DNA of 64,000 nucleotides from Liopterus haemorrhoidalis (lineage: Eukaryota; Arthropoda; Insecta; Coleoptera; Dytiscidae). Shown here piece by piece: positions 1-9,906 of the stretch. The first letter of the stretch is position 1. Each line of letters starts with the position of its first letter. Both the position numbers and the translations under genes were made by a program. The DNA lies in NCBI GenBank assembly GCA_963971575.1, contig OZ020618.1, positions 31,235,731 to 31,299,730 of the forward strand, read 5' to 3'. The notes under the pieces were generated by a model. It was not told where the DNA came from. It saw only the letters and a list, made by a program, of their open reading frames with translations, and searched no databases.

Positions 1-76
1 GTAAACATAACATTCATGTCTCACGGGGTGTCGTACACGTCGCGAGCGGGTTATTTGATTTTCACGGGATCCTACA
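1..76 (-). repeat. 3' LTR fragment of the gypsy element
   Basis: About 75 bases match 4682-4756 with only a few changes (for example ggggtg versus ggggcg). The fragment ends CA at 75-76, the LTR edge. No strong polypurine tract is visible next to it. Confidence 0.85.
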
Positions 77-129
77 GTTCGGCCATTCTGACCAGCCGTT
101 GACCCAACGGTGTCGTGTTCAGATTAGAC

Positions 130-854
130 CTAGTCTTGTTCTGAATCTTTATTTTCTTTCTGGTCGTCTTCGCTCTTTTCATTGTGATCGTCACTTTTAC
201 TTTCATCGCGATTATTTTCATCTTGTCTTTCATCATCATTGTCGTCATGTTCATCATTGGCGTCATTCACCTTATCCGCTTCTTCAGGTATGTCTTCAGC
301 TTCTTCGTCACTCGTTTCCTCGTCGCTGCTGTCATCATCCAATATGGTGTTGGTCCATGGTTTAATTCTTTCCGGTGGTAAAACACTTTTTGCTTCAATT
401 TAGTTCCGGGTACATCTATTACCACGTATCTGTCATTGTCCAATACTTTTTCTATCATATAAGGACCTACATACTTGGGTAACATCTTAGAACCTATATT
501 TCCTTCTGCACCAGTTCATTGCACTGCAATAAAATTGCCCTCACTATACCTCAAATGTGGTCGTCTTCGTTTATTATAGCATTTATCATTTTAAACCGCA
601 GCTTTCCGCATATTTACAACTGCATTAGCTCTCATGTTTTGGCGTTGATCATTCAAGAAATATTCGTCAATGCCAATTTCAAGTTCTGTGTCTAGAACTG
701 CATCGTAGCCTCTTGGTTTAAATCCAAATAAAATTTCACCTGGACTCCAACATGTGCTCTTTTGTTTGGTACGGTTCAGTGCGAGTTGTACGAAACCAAT
801 CTTTTCGTCCCATCTCTCTATATCTGTACAGCTCTTCAATAATGCGGGCATCAA
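130..854 (-). pseudogene. Gypsy integrase C-terminal region and acidic tail (broken)
   Basis: Three minus-strand segments continue the integrase. Segment 591-854 has the post-core region with LALNRTKQKSTCWSPGEILFGFKP, here cited by its key parts LNRT, SPGE and LFG, which is typical downstream of the catalytic Glu. Segment 267-485 holds the KYVGPYMIEKVL chromatin/DNA-binding fold of gypsy integrases. Segment 130-342 is a very acidic Asp/Glu/Asn tail. They lie in different frames with stops between. The acidic tail is a plausible end of the Pol protein or a separate C-terminal extension. I infer one original polyprotein, now fragmented. Confidence 0.7.
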
Positions 855-926
855 TGTTCTATTGTACCGCTCGATTTGTCCGTTACCTCTAGGAGTCTGT
901 ACTGAAACATGGATTAGTTGAACATC

Positions 927-1418
927 TCATTTTTCACAAAATTCTCGGAATTCGTTTCCTGAGAAAGCCGTTCCTCTATCTGCTATGATGCGCTTAGGTG
1001 CACCAAACATGATAAACATCTCATCCAATATCTTCACGACTTCATTTGCTCCGGTTGTTCGAGTTGGCCACAAAGATATGAATTTTGAAAAACCATCAAT
1101 CAATTCAAATACGTGTTTATTGCCTCTTAACGTCTTTGTTAGTGGGCCTGGATGATCCACATGGAGTTTTTCTAAAAAGAGAAGGAAACCTTCATTCTTC
1201 CTCGCTTTTTGGTTATACTTAATGCAGTCTACACAGTTTTGTATATATTTGGCAACAAACTTTTTCATTTTAGGGAAATAAAATCTGTCTCGTAATTCTG
1301 CCAATGTTTTATCAACTCCTAAGTGTGCTATCGATTCATGAATCTTAGATACAATTTGTCTTCTCAAGTTTCTTGGTACCATGTATAAAAATTTGCCATT
1401 TACTCTCTTCATAAGCAC
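927..1418 (-). pseudogene. Gypsy integrase: zinc-binding and catalytic core (fragment)
   Basis: The N-terminal H2C2 zinc site is H27, H32, C62 and C65 of this frame. It is followed by the core with D88 (in HVDHPGPL) and D147 (in IIADRGTAFSG), the first two residues of the DD35E triad. The frame stops just before the segment with the catalytic Glu, which lies to the left in the same frame, so one stop codon separates them. The enzyme would join element cDNA to host DNA in the nucleus. With this stop the copy cannot make full integrase. Confidence 0.85.
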
Positions 1419-1513
1419 GTTGTTGATTAGAGCATAAGTGCTTTCATCTTCGTTGCCGTCGTCAATTTTTTGTCGTAATTATCTTATTTCAAGATCCAGA
1501 ACTTGTACTGAAA

Positions 1514-1918
1514 CTAGGTCAGTTTGGCCTCGTTGGCTTCATCTATCATTCCTATTCCGTAGCACCTATTCAAAGCATCGACATGGCCCATCTTCTCACC
1601 TGCACGGTGTTCAACGAGATAGTCAAAATCTTGCAGAGCCATAGCCCATCCTCTCATTCTTGGCGATATATCTTTTTTCTCGAGTGATCTTTTCATTGCC
1701 TGGCAATCAGTTACTAAGGTAAATTGCTTGCCTAATAGGTATACTCTGAATTTGTCTATTGCTTTCACTACAGCAAGCGTCTCGAGTTCAAAACTATGGT
1801 ATCCGGCTTCTGGTTCCGTTGCCTTTCCGCTGAAATACTGTATAGGATGAAATTTGCCGCTGTCTTGTCGCTGTAACAATATGGCACCAAAACCAATAGC
1901 GCTAGCGTCCGTATGCAA
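1514..1918 (-). pseudogene. Gypsy RNase H domain (fragment)
   Basis: The frame opens with HTDASAIGFGAIL, containing the first catalytic Asp. It continues with the ELETLAVVKAIDKFRVYL block (catalytic Glu), VTDCQAM (catalytic Asp) and the gypsy tail ADALNR-like HVDALNRC. The domain degrades the RNA strand of the RNA/DNA hybrid during reverse transcription. It follows the RT segments at 1940-2919 after a stop near 1938. The motifs are preserved although the neighbours are broken. Confidence 0.85.
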
Positions 1919-1939
1919 TTGGGTTTCTTTATTTGGATT

Positions 1940-2919
1940 TTAAATTTTCAGTACGGGCTCGGAGATCAGGATACTCCTTAGTACCTCGAAAGCATGGACT
2001 TGCTCAGGTCCAATTTTGAATTTTGCGTCCTTCTTCAAAAGGTCCGTCCAGGGTTTAGCGATCAGCGAATATCCACTGATGAATCTTCGGAAATAGCTTG
2101 TGAGGCCCAGAAAACCTCGGACTTGTCTCAATATTTTAGGGTTAAAATTAGCTACAGCCTTTACTTTTAGCTTACCAGGTCTATTTTCACCATGGCTGAT
2201 TTCATATCCTAAGTAGTCGATTCGCTGCTTGGCAAAGCAACATTTGTGTACTCTCAACCTGATTCCATATTCCCAAATTCTGGCTGCAACAATCTGTAAT
2301 ATCTCAAGATGCTGTTCGAGCGTCTCCGTTGCAATTAAGATATCATCAAGATTTATTTGTATCTTTTCTTCGCGTAGCAAGTCATCGAAAATTCGGGTAA
2401 TATACCTTTGGAAAACTGCATGTCCATTGCAGAGACCAAAAGGACTTTCAAGAATTTGTATTGACCTCTCGGTACGACAAAAGAGGTATAATGAATCGAA
2501 TCTTCATCTAAGTCAATGTGGAAGAAACCGTCTTTAAGATCTAATGCTGTGAAGTATTTCGCTTGGCTTAGATTGCCAATAAAGTCATCAATATGTGGCA
2601 GGGGATATTTGTCCCTTACTGTCACCTCGTTCAAGGCCCAATAGTCCACGCACAAGCGCAATTCGTTGTTCTTCTTCTTCCTCGTTAGGACCACTGGACT
2701 TGAATATTCTGACGAACTTGGCCTGATAATTCCACGTCCTATCCAATATTCTATGATTCCATCTACTTGGTTGCATTCACTATAAGCAAGTCGTCTAGGA
2801 CTACAACTTATTTGTTTGTTGGACTTCAGCTGTATCTTCATTTTGATGTCCGCTTTACTTTCCGGATATGGGTTAGCTGGAATACAACTTTCAATCACTT
2901 CTTTAATTTGCTTCGTCAC
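1940..2919 (-). pseudogene. Gypsy reverse transcriptase (two overlapping frames)
   Basis: Frame 2353-2919 covers fingers and palm: RRLAYSE, PSSSEYSSPVVLTRKK, LRLCVDYWALNEVT, YPLPHIDDFIGNL and FTALDLKDGFFHIDL, which has the first catalytic Asp. Frame 1940-2380 holds the catalytic box as NLDDILIAT where the family has Y/F-x-D-D, so Tyr is replaced by Asn. The thumb/connection GFLGLTSYFRRFI follows. A frameshift lies in the overlap near 2353-2380. The copy is inactive. Confidence 0.85.
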
Positions 2920-2969
2920 AACATAGGGCAGGTTACATCAATGTCTAAATCAAGGATCTTTTCAACATC

Positions 2970-3629
2970 TTAGTTCATCATCGATAACACGTCTGTCGCC
3001 GATTCGTCTTTGGACTCTTCAAATTTTATTGTCCACTTCCTTTCGTCACTAAAGAACTGCCGTCCCAACACTAGAACTACCTTGATTGCATCGTCAGGTA
3101 CAAGAACTGTGTTAATTGTGTAGCCTCGTCCTTCTATATCAATGTCGAGCGTTGCTTCTTGCGTGCATCGCACTTCTTTACCACCTAATTCTGTCAGAAC
3201 TCGCTGTTTCTGTCGCGTTGGAAGGTAAAATCTGTAGGCCTGGCTCTTTCTAATCAAATTCACACATGAGCCTGTATCGAAAAGTGTCATTAGCTTTTCA
3301 CCCTTAACATTCACGAAACGTTGGTATGGTGACTCGTCTTCATATGCGAGGTTAATATTTCGCCTTTCAGGGTCGCGTTCTTCGATACGGTCGTTTGGTC
3401 TACTGTTCCGTCGATTATCTGGGCACTCATCAGATTTATGGCCGTATTTTTGGCATTTAAAACATCGCGGTCCTCTGTTCCTATCGGGACAAACGCTCAA
3501 CATATGCCTTCTTCGGCCGCAATCGAAACAATTGTTTTGTTCTGCAGATGTCGGCGTTTTCGTCGGGGTATGTTTGGATTTGGTTTCCGTCTTCGGCGTC
3601 CGGCGTTCGTTTTTACCGTGATCGATCAT
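2970..3629 (-). pseudogene. Gypsy Gag zinc knuckles and aspartic protease
   Basis: Two CCHC knuckles, C34/C37/H42/C47 and C56/C59/H64/C69, mark the nucleocapsid part of Gag that binds element RNA. A retropepsin-like domain follows, with D118-T-G120 (LFDTGSCVNLI) and a downstream hydrophobic strand ending VLGRQFF. Gag and protease lie in one frame here. The frame begins at an internal Met; the rest of Gag lies upstream (to the right) in a different frame. Confidence 0.85.
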
Positions 3630-3764
3630 CGTTGATTAATCGTGCTGCTTGAGTCTCCTAAAAAGCTCTTTCGGGTTGTCAGATGCTATCAGCCTCAAAG
3701 TATCGCAAAGCATCGTGTCGTTGAAGCCGTTAATTCACGGTTCGGCTGTCCAATCGTTCTAGTA

Positions 3765-4061
3765 CTATAATTCGCGTTCCCAACGTATCAACTGTCTTTG
3801 GGCTTCTAAATCACTAACGACGAAATTCGGCGTCGCACTGTTCGCGGAAGGAGTCGTTGCCCATGTATTTGACGCGTTAATCATCGCAGCAGCGTCGTTT
3901 TCCATCGTCATAGGCAATAAGGCGGCAGGAAGAACGTTTTGTACCGGCGTTATTAACGTAGAACCGATCACATTGTCCATTGTTGCATTAATAACGTTTT
4001 CCGTTTCACTATCTCTGGAATCTTGCACCATTTTAACGTTTGTAGTGCTGCCAGTCGACAT
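3765..4061 (-). pseudogene. Gypsy Gag N-terminus
   Basis: This 98-codon frame starts with MSTGSTTNVKMVQDSRDSE and is the first good ATG after the 5' LTR, so it is the likely Gag start. It is rich in Asn, Thr and Ala. It ends with RQLIRWEREL and a stop. About 135 bases of unframed sequence separate it from the knuckle frame, too little for a full Gag capsid, so Gag appears both frameshifted and internally shortened. Confidence 0.55.
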
Positions 4062-4191
4062 TTTTAACCGTGGAAATCGTTCTGTTCAAAATAATACCGG
4101 ATCACTAGCAATAAAGTGATTAGAGTTTGTTCAATAATGTCAACAAGCACTAATGTCACACAAAAACAAAAGGGAATGCACGAGACGCCAC

Positions 4192-4756
4192 TGGTTACAC
4201 TACTTTAAAATGTCAGCCACAATTCTTTATTTACGTCCAATCTGTATCAGCGAACAGATTATCCTTTAATATATGTTAAAAATCCGTTAACAATCCGTTA
4301 TTAACCGTTTTAATCACTTAGTATCCTTTATAATCCGTAAACATCTTTTATAACCCGTTATTAACCGTTTTAATCACTTAACAATCTGTTATCATCCCAC
4401 TTCTGAAGACTGTACGTATAGCCACTGTGGGCTTTATTCAACTTAACACAAATACAATTCATTTAAATATTAAATCTAAAGTACAAAAACAAAATGGATG
4501 GTGGTGTACACAACAAAATCGCGCGGTAACTGTCACTCGATACCGCCTTTAGTTAATTGTCTTACAACTGTTCGTCTCAAAATCACCGCGTCTCACTCAC
4601 AAAAACACTGTAACATCTAACTCCATCATGTCCGTCTAACTCTCTTCCGTCCAGATGTCTCCACCTACCTATATTTTACCATAAACATAACATTCATGTC
4701 TCACGGGGCGTCGTACACGTCGCGAGCGGGTTATTTGATTTTCACGGGATCCTACA
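4192..4756 (-). repeat. 5' LTR of the gypsy element (565 bp)
   Basis: The right edge is fixed by the match to bases 1-76. The left edge is inferred: the plus strand begins TGGTTACAC at 4192, giving TG...CA ends. Directly left of it the minus strand reads TGGCGTCTCGTG (4179-4190), a possible tRNA primer-binding site. The LTR contains a 60-bp tandem duplication. Confidence 0.6.
4261..4380. repeat. Two-copy 60-bp tandem repeat inside the LTR
   Basis: Bases 4295-4320 recur exactly at 4355-4380, a 60-base offset, and the flanking 30 bases are also similar (atcctttaat/gtatccttta). Repeats of this size in a U3 region often carry enhancer sites; that role is inferred. Confidence 0.8.
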
Positions 4757-5960
4757 ATATTTTATTTTAAGAGTACGCTCATGGATGCTGAATAATTATA
4801 TTTTTTATTATTCATTATAATTATATGTTCGTCTGATCTCTAACAACAAACATTAACATTAAAGTATTATTTTCGGAATATAGGTTTTACAGTGTATCTT
4901 TCCTATGCTTGACAGTCTAATGTAATAATAAAAAAAAATTAAGACAATTGTTTAAATCTATATAAAAAAGGGTTAATGTTCCGTATAAGTCCACCAAGTC
5001 AAATTAGAACTAGGCTGTATGTTTAGAATAGAATATATGGAAGAGTGGGGAACCAATAGTAATCATTCTTGCATATGTGCTCGGTGTAATCAGACACAAC
5101 TTTTGTGCAATTTAGAATCAAGGGAGGACGGTGTCTACACAGGTGTTATTTACATAGTTAGTTCCTGAAACTTAGAAAATGGCTGATAATTATTTAATTT
5201 TTTTAAGTAATATGGAGAGTAAGGATATGAAAGAGGTGTTAAGGTGGTGTATGAATGAGGGTCTGATTGTGTCTGAATGTAAATGTCCCAAAAAGTTCCC
5301 AAACCCCTGATTTATATAATTTTATATGATTTTAAACCCAAAATGTGATAGCTAAATTTTATCGCGTACAACTTCAAAGAGTTATAAAAAGGATGGATAA
5401 TTTTATATAAAAAGATATTTCGTGGCGATTTTCACGGCTCTGGATTTGCCTACTAGTTTTATCATTGTTTGTTTGCATATAGTGAAGATATATAAATGCT
5501 TTATACATTTTTAATACATTTACATAATTTGGTATGTATGAATGCGATGAAAAACGGAATGTCCTATTTTAGACATAAAATTGGTAGGTCGGAATATATT
5601 GATAATTTGAGGATTCTCTATTTTAATAAAGTTAGTTTTTTCAATATATGTATACTATAAATCTCATTCAAACTATTTAAATATGACTTTAAGCGTATAA
5701 ATACTGAAATTTCGTTATTCAAGTTTTTCTTTAAAAACCTTAATGCGAGCTAAATGTTAACAAACACTTATTAAATAATTGCTTGGATTTCAAAACGTAT
5801 AACTATCAAGTACTTATTTAGATTTCAGAATCGTAAATGTTATGTTTTGAAAGAAAGGGGCGGCGCTTCGTCAAGACCAAATCTCATTCCAACTAGCATA
5901 CACGTTCTGTCTGACGAGTTATGCCTGGTGGACTTATACGGAACATTAACCTAAAAAAGA
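4757..5960. other. AT-rich spacer, no gene seen
   Basis: About 1.2 kb of low-GC DNA with stops in all frames and no element motif that I recognise. Confidence 0.6.
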
Positions 5961-6277
5961 GTTGCCGTGGCTCCGTGGTAAGACAGTTGTCTACGGAGCA
6001 CAGGAACGAGGGTTTGATACCCCCCAGCTCCTTCGGATTTTTATCTACCGAAATTGTTCAGTTAACCCTGGGGCCAACTCAGTCTCAAGTATTTAAAACT
6101 TAAAATGAGTATGTGTTTATACAGGGATAATAGGACCGGCCGAAAAGTCACACTGACCACGTGGCTTTTATGGCAGGCAGTCTAGGAACGGAGAACTTAC
6201 CTTCTCTGTCCCTTATACGCCTATCTAGGTGTTGGGATTCTATTATTTATTATTTATTTATTTATTTATTTATTTAA
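5961..6277 (+). mobile_element. tRNA-derived SINE
   Basis: The head contains a polymerase III A-box-like TGGCTCCGTGGTAAG at about 5968-5982 and a B-box-like GGTTTGATACC at 6011-6021, at tRNA-like spacing. A non-tRNA body follows (ggccgaaaagtcacactgac...), and the 3' end is an (ATTT)n tail at 6243-6277. Head, body and simple-repeat tail are the usual SINE architecture. It would be moved by a LINE in trans; which one cannot be told. The tRNA part does not fold as a functional tRNA. Confidence 0.75.
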
Positions 6278-6429
6278 AGAAGTATAATGCAGTAATATTG
6301 TATTGATACTTTACTATTGACAAATATTGTTAACTAGTTTTAGGAATTTGTTAAATAAATTTTTTCATAAAAAAAGTTCGTAACTAGCCAAGCAAATATG
6401 CCTTTTGCACTATGCAGATCAAAGAGCTG

Positions 6430-7070
6430 AAAACATATCTGCAGGTAGGAATGGTGTTAAGTTCGTGCTGGAAGGACGCTTTCATTCTACCTAGAATGTC
6501 CCTAATGAGCACAACAAGCTAGATTCTGTGTTCCGAGTACATTTCCGAAGCTAAGATAGAAGGTCGGAGTATTTCTCTCGCTTTTCGACCTCCTTAAGAG
6601 ACGTATTTTTCTCTGAAGGCCCTATAATTTGATGACAAACATCTCTCGTGTTTAACGTTGCTTATTGCAATAGCGAGATAGCAGTGGGTCCATTGAGTCG
6701 TCTTGTCGGTAATGAACCCTTTCAGTACGGAGCACTTAATCACCAGTTGTTACCAAATTTATAGTGGCATAATATTTGCTAGACATCTTGTTATATCAGG
6801 GTGAACATTGAGGCATTCGAGAAGATTCAACAGGAGTTGTCGAGATGTTGAATCAAATGCATTAGCATAGTTCACCCAATTTATCGTCAGGCTAGGAAGC
6901 TGAGCTTCTGCATAATGGCAAATGCAGCAGTCAGTGAGTTTATTATTAAATCTTGCAGCCTGCGAGATCAACAGAGTTGGTCCCTCTACAGTCCAGGATA
7001 AAATTGACGGTGATTCCTGTTTGTATTCGGTGAAAATAGGTGTACATCTGCACACTGGAAGGACTTCCAC
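6430..7070 (-). pseudogene. Non-LTR reverse transcriptase remnant (R2/R4-like?)
   Basis: The frame at 6759-7070 contains LTINWVNYANAFDSTSRQ, which matches the W-x-D-Y-x-K-A-F-D-S-V palm block of non-LTR RTs, although the usual catalytic Asp is Asn here. Upstream in the frame is a partial block resembling the region before the palm (EGPTLLISQAARFNNKLTD). Left of it, traces such as EKREKYSDLL in another frame resemble the C-terminal region of R2/R4-type elements. It is short and decayed; the clade is a guess. Confidence 0.55.
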
Positions 7071-7253
7071 CAGAAGCTGTTTATATCGTCAAACTGGCCG
7101 CACTAATTTTGAAAGATAAAAGTATTCGGCTGATTTCAGCAGAAGTCATAATAATAATAATAATACTGATATCTTCCCAGAAACAGAAGGATTTATGTTC
7201 GCTTTACTAGATCAGGTAGTCAATACTAAAAATTATAAGAATTTAATTAATCC

Positions 7254-7277
7254 TAGGTCAGGATTGCGACACCTAGA
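7254..7277. repeat. 24-bp motif shared with 54936-54959
   Basis: This 24-mer recurs exactly at 54936-54959, and the match extends to 29 bp with one mismatch. Its ends are self-complementary (CTAGGT...ACCTAG), so it can form a short stem-loop. The flanks are unrelated. Confidence 0.7.
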
Positions 7278-7429
7278 CATTGTTACGTTCAGCTGTTTGA
7301 TTAAAAAACTATTTGTCAGCGTCTAGCATATTTAACCTGATTGCGTAATGCATACGCTGTATTTTCGTAATTTAGTCATATTTGTCATGACGAATGAATA
7401 TCGGAACTAGGTCTTTATTAATTATTAAT

Positions 7430-7581
7430 CTTTATTAATGTTTATACACACTGACATTTATTTTGTCATTCATTAATATATTGTTTTTTTAGTTAGTATT
7501 TTTATATTAAAACATAGGAGGCTCTTATAATGTCAAAATATTATATTTAAATTTTATTATTTATATTTTAAATATTCAACA
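7430..7581 (-). repeat. 3' LTR (partial) of copia A with polypurine tract
   Basis: On the minus strand a purine run AAAATGGGGAGAC (7582-7594) is followed at 7581 by TGTTGAATATT, the expected polypurine tract and LTR start. The far edge is not visible because the 5' copy is gone; 7430 is only an estimate. Confidence 0.5.
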
Positions 7582-7627
7582 GTCTCCCCATTTTGACGTT
7601 ATAAGATAATTACAATATTAATAAATA

Positions 7628-8284
7628 ATCTAAATACATGAATACAAATCAATTGTTTTCTTCTTCTGTAAAACATGCATTGTCAAGGCAATTTTCTAAA
7701 ATTGCATCTCTTTGAAGAAAAGAAATACTTTCTTTGAATATGTTTAGTTCATGCATGGTACACGTTATTGTTACTAAGTTGAATTGCTGGTTGATTGTCT
7801 ACGTTTAACCAAATGAGGCTTTAAATGTTGCTCAAAATTGAATTCTTCTAACAGTTTCTTGAACCATATTATTTATTTTACAGCTTCTGTTATAGCCAAA
7901 AACTCGCTTTCACACGTACTCAGTGCTACTGTTTCCTGTTTCTTGCAGAACCAACTGACAACTTTATTTGCTAGTATAAATATGTATCCAGAATATCCTT
8001 TACCATCCATATTATTGTTCCAACTGGCATCACTGTACGCAGTTATGGTTACTTTATAAGTTATCCCTAATTTTTTTGTTCCCTGCAAATATTATAGCAC
8101 ACGTTTAGCTTGTTGCCCAATGTAGTAAAATTGGAACAAAATTGATTGAGATAAGTAACAACATAACTTATATCAGGTCTAGTTCCTTGAGATAAATATA
8201 AAAGACTCCTATTAATTCTTGGTAAGGTAGTTTTCTGTGTTTTGTGTATCATTTGTTTTTGTGTTTAACTTTATTTCCATTGGT
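7628..8284 (-). pseudogene. Copia A RNase H
   Basis: Frames 8067-8252 and 7873-8088 carry the copia connection and RNase H blocks: YLSQGTRPDISYVVTYL, then AYSDASWNNN (catalytic Asp), GYSGYIFIL, VSWFCKKQETVALST and SEFLAITEAVK (catalytic Glu). Further left, DNQPAIQ-like and KHI-like traces continue to about 7628 past a stop near 7872. The junction with RT lies across the insertion at 8289-9902 and also carries a frame change. Confidence 0.8.
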
Positions 8285-8640
8285 GTAGTGTTGCGGGATT
8301 GGCTCTGCCAAGGGGGTTGAGCCCTAGGGGAGTGACCACTACTACCGGCCACGGCTAGCGTTGCGGCGAGGTAGAACTATGCACGTCGTCTTTAGACACC
8401 CTGAAAGATAAAACTTGGTTCCCCAGGGTTTGAAAAATAATAAACGGACAGTTTGGATATAACAGATTTATTGACAATAACGAAATGTATGAAGTAACAG
8501 TAATGATAAGTGATAAGAAATAGTAACAATTAATAATATACAACAATGAACGACAAAAATAAGGAAGGACGAGAAAGGAAAAAGACGGGTCTATTCGTAG
8601 ATAGGCGTTCGTAGCGTGACTGTGTCGCTCGACACAGTGT

Positions 8641-9369
8641 TTAGGGCGGCGAAGCGGAGCCGAACAGTTTGAAGAGGTGGCGTCTTAATCTTCTGTTCTT
8701 CTTAGTAACACCAAGAGTAGCTGGAGCGACTGGTGAACGGTCTGATTTTGGAGTGGTGACTGATGAGTTCGGAGTTGTGACCGATAAGTTCGGAGTGGTG
8801 ACCGTCAAAGGTGACAACGGTACGAGCGGACGTGCTGTAGCTTTGAGCGGTGACGGTGTAGGCGGCGGGAAGCAGCGAATCCTGGGGTCACCTGCTTTAT
8901 AGAGCGCCTTCCTCATGGCCTTCTCGATGCCCTGATAAGCCTTGGGCGCCTCGTAGGGCCGTAGTGTCCGTCTGTAATTCCACGCGGTGGCGTGGTGACG
9001 GTGCGATTCAGTGCCTCTCTTCTTTGGTGCCAGCGTGGACGGCTGAACTGCCGTGTACACACTAGGCCTCCTCGACGATGGTGTCCGCGTCGTAGCGGTC
9101 TGTAGCAGCGCTACAGAATGGGCGACGACAGGTATTGACGGTGAAGTCAACTTCGGAATGCGGCGGCGGCCGTGCGTTCGTAGCCGGGGTACGAACGGGG
9201 CGGCGGCAGGTAAGACGGCTACGGACGTAGACGTGACTTGACGATGACGGACGTGGATGTGACGTGACGTGGCGTGGCGATGACGGACGTGGACGTGACG
9301 TGAAGACGATGACGGGCGTGGACGTGACGTGAAGACGATGAACGCAGACGTCTCGTGAAAAGTATCCAC
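8641..9369 (-). CDS. Accessory protein of the TG...CA element (unknown function, family member 1)
   Basis: Intact 242-codon ORF; I do not recognise the protein. The N-terminal 60 residues are His/Arg/Ser/Val-rich tandem repeats (RHVHVRHRH types) encoded by about 29-bp DNA repeats at 9240-9345. The middle has WNYRRTLRPY and RCFPPPTPSPL, and a Thr/Pro stretch of TTPNSSV repeats follows. The C-terminus is basic, RRLRRHLFKLFG then SASPP. There is no signal peptide or membrane span. The ORF at 53766-54347 shares the NY-R, PPPTP and R-x-L-R-R-x-L-x-x-L-x-G features in the same order. The strong basic charge suggests nucleic-acid or chromatin binding, but that is inference. The start is the first Met, about 160 bp after the TATA-like box. 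Confidence 0.6.
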   Translation of the reverse strand: MDTFHETSAFIVFTSRPRPSSSSRHVHVRHRHATSRHIHVRHRQVTSTSVAVLPAAAPFVPRLRTHGRRRIPKLTSPSIPVVAHSVALLQTATTRTPSSRRPSVYTAVQPSTLAPKKRGTESHRHHATAWNYRRTLRPYEAPKAYQGIEKAMRKALYKAGDPRIRCFPPPTPSPLKATARPLVPLSPLTVTTPNLSVTTPNSSVTTPKSDRSPVAPATLGVTKKNRRLRRHLFKLFGSASPP

Positions 9370-9530
9370 GTTACGTATCGGTGAGGTCCGCTAAACCGTC
9401 AGCGAACGAGACATAGACGCGCCAAAGACGATCAGCGCGCTGTGTAGACGAGAGCGATGACAATAATAGTTACAAGTTCCGCTGAAGGCGTCAGCGTTAC
9501 TTGCAAATATAAATGTGAGTGCAAAATTCT

Positions 9531-9540
9531 CTTTATATAT
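9531..9540 (-). promoter_or_regulatory. TATA-like box upstream of the accessory gene
   Basis: The minus strand reads ATATATAAAG here, about 160 bp before the ORF start, with a CCAAT box (ACCAATGGG) about 200 bp further upstream. The sister element has the same order. Confidence 0.5.
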
Positions 9541-9906
9541 ATCGATGATACACGATGAGTGTAGAAATTCTTTTTATGTTGTACACAATATTCTCCTAAC
9601 TCACTCAACTGCTGCTAGTAGGTTGTAGGTAGATGTTCTCTCGTTGCTGGTTGTCGGTAGACTGATTTAGTTTCAGTGGAACGCCGGGTTTTTATTCAGA
9701 GTTTGGTGTCCGTCGCTTGACCGATGCGGCTCTCCCATTGGTCCAGTTCGGTGACGGCTTATCGCTGGCTCTGCGCTCTGATTAGCTCCGGTTTCAAAGC
9801 GAGGAAAAACCCATCGTAAAAACCCTAAGCTGCACGTGCAAGATCTATGACGTCACATGAAAAACCATTGTCTCAGTCACGTACACAGACCAACTGGCGA
9901 CAGTAG

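Larger units (their letters stand above)
1..4756 (-). mobile_element. Ty3/gypsy-type LTR retrotransposon, decayed, left LTR cut by window edge
   Basis: The element reads on the minus strand. Bases 1-76 repeat almost exactly at 4682-4756, including the edge that reads TGTAGGATCC on the minus strand, so these are parts of two LTRs. Between them, right to left, are Gag, two CCHC knuckles, a DTG protease, reverse transcriptase, RNase H, an H2C2 zinc site and the integrase core. RT before RNase H before integrase is the Ty3/gypsy order. Several stops and frameshifts break the polyprotein, so this copy is not autonomous. Most of the 3' LTR lies outside the window, so the left TSD cannot be checked. 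Confidence 0.9.
8289..9902 (-). mobile_element. 1.6-kb TG...CA element with one gene (solo LTR or non-autonomous LTR element)
   Basis: The plus-strand ends are TGTTGCGGG (8289) and TGGCGACA (9902), flanked on both sides by GTAG (8285-8288 and 9903-9906). Removing the insert and one GTAG rejoins the copia A sequence without gap, so the borders are exact. TG...CA ends with a 4-bp TSD fit LTR integration. No gag, pol or internal LTR pair is present. On the minus strand the unit has a CCAAT box (9737), a TATA-like box (9531-9540), one 242-codon ORF and AATAAA (8466). The same layout occurs at 53396-54766. Confidence 0.8.

Noticed and set aside
8669..8902. Plus-strand ORF across the accessory gene
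   Set aside because: It is the antisense shadow of the 8641-9369 ORF, caused by its repetitive Thr/Pro codons.
9848..9859. Shared GACGTCACATGA at 9848 and 54774
   Set aside because: One copy lies inside the first TG...CA element, the other just outside the second, so it is not part of a common structure; CRE-type octamers are common.
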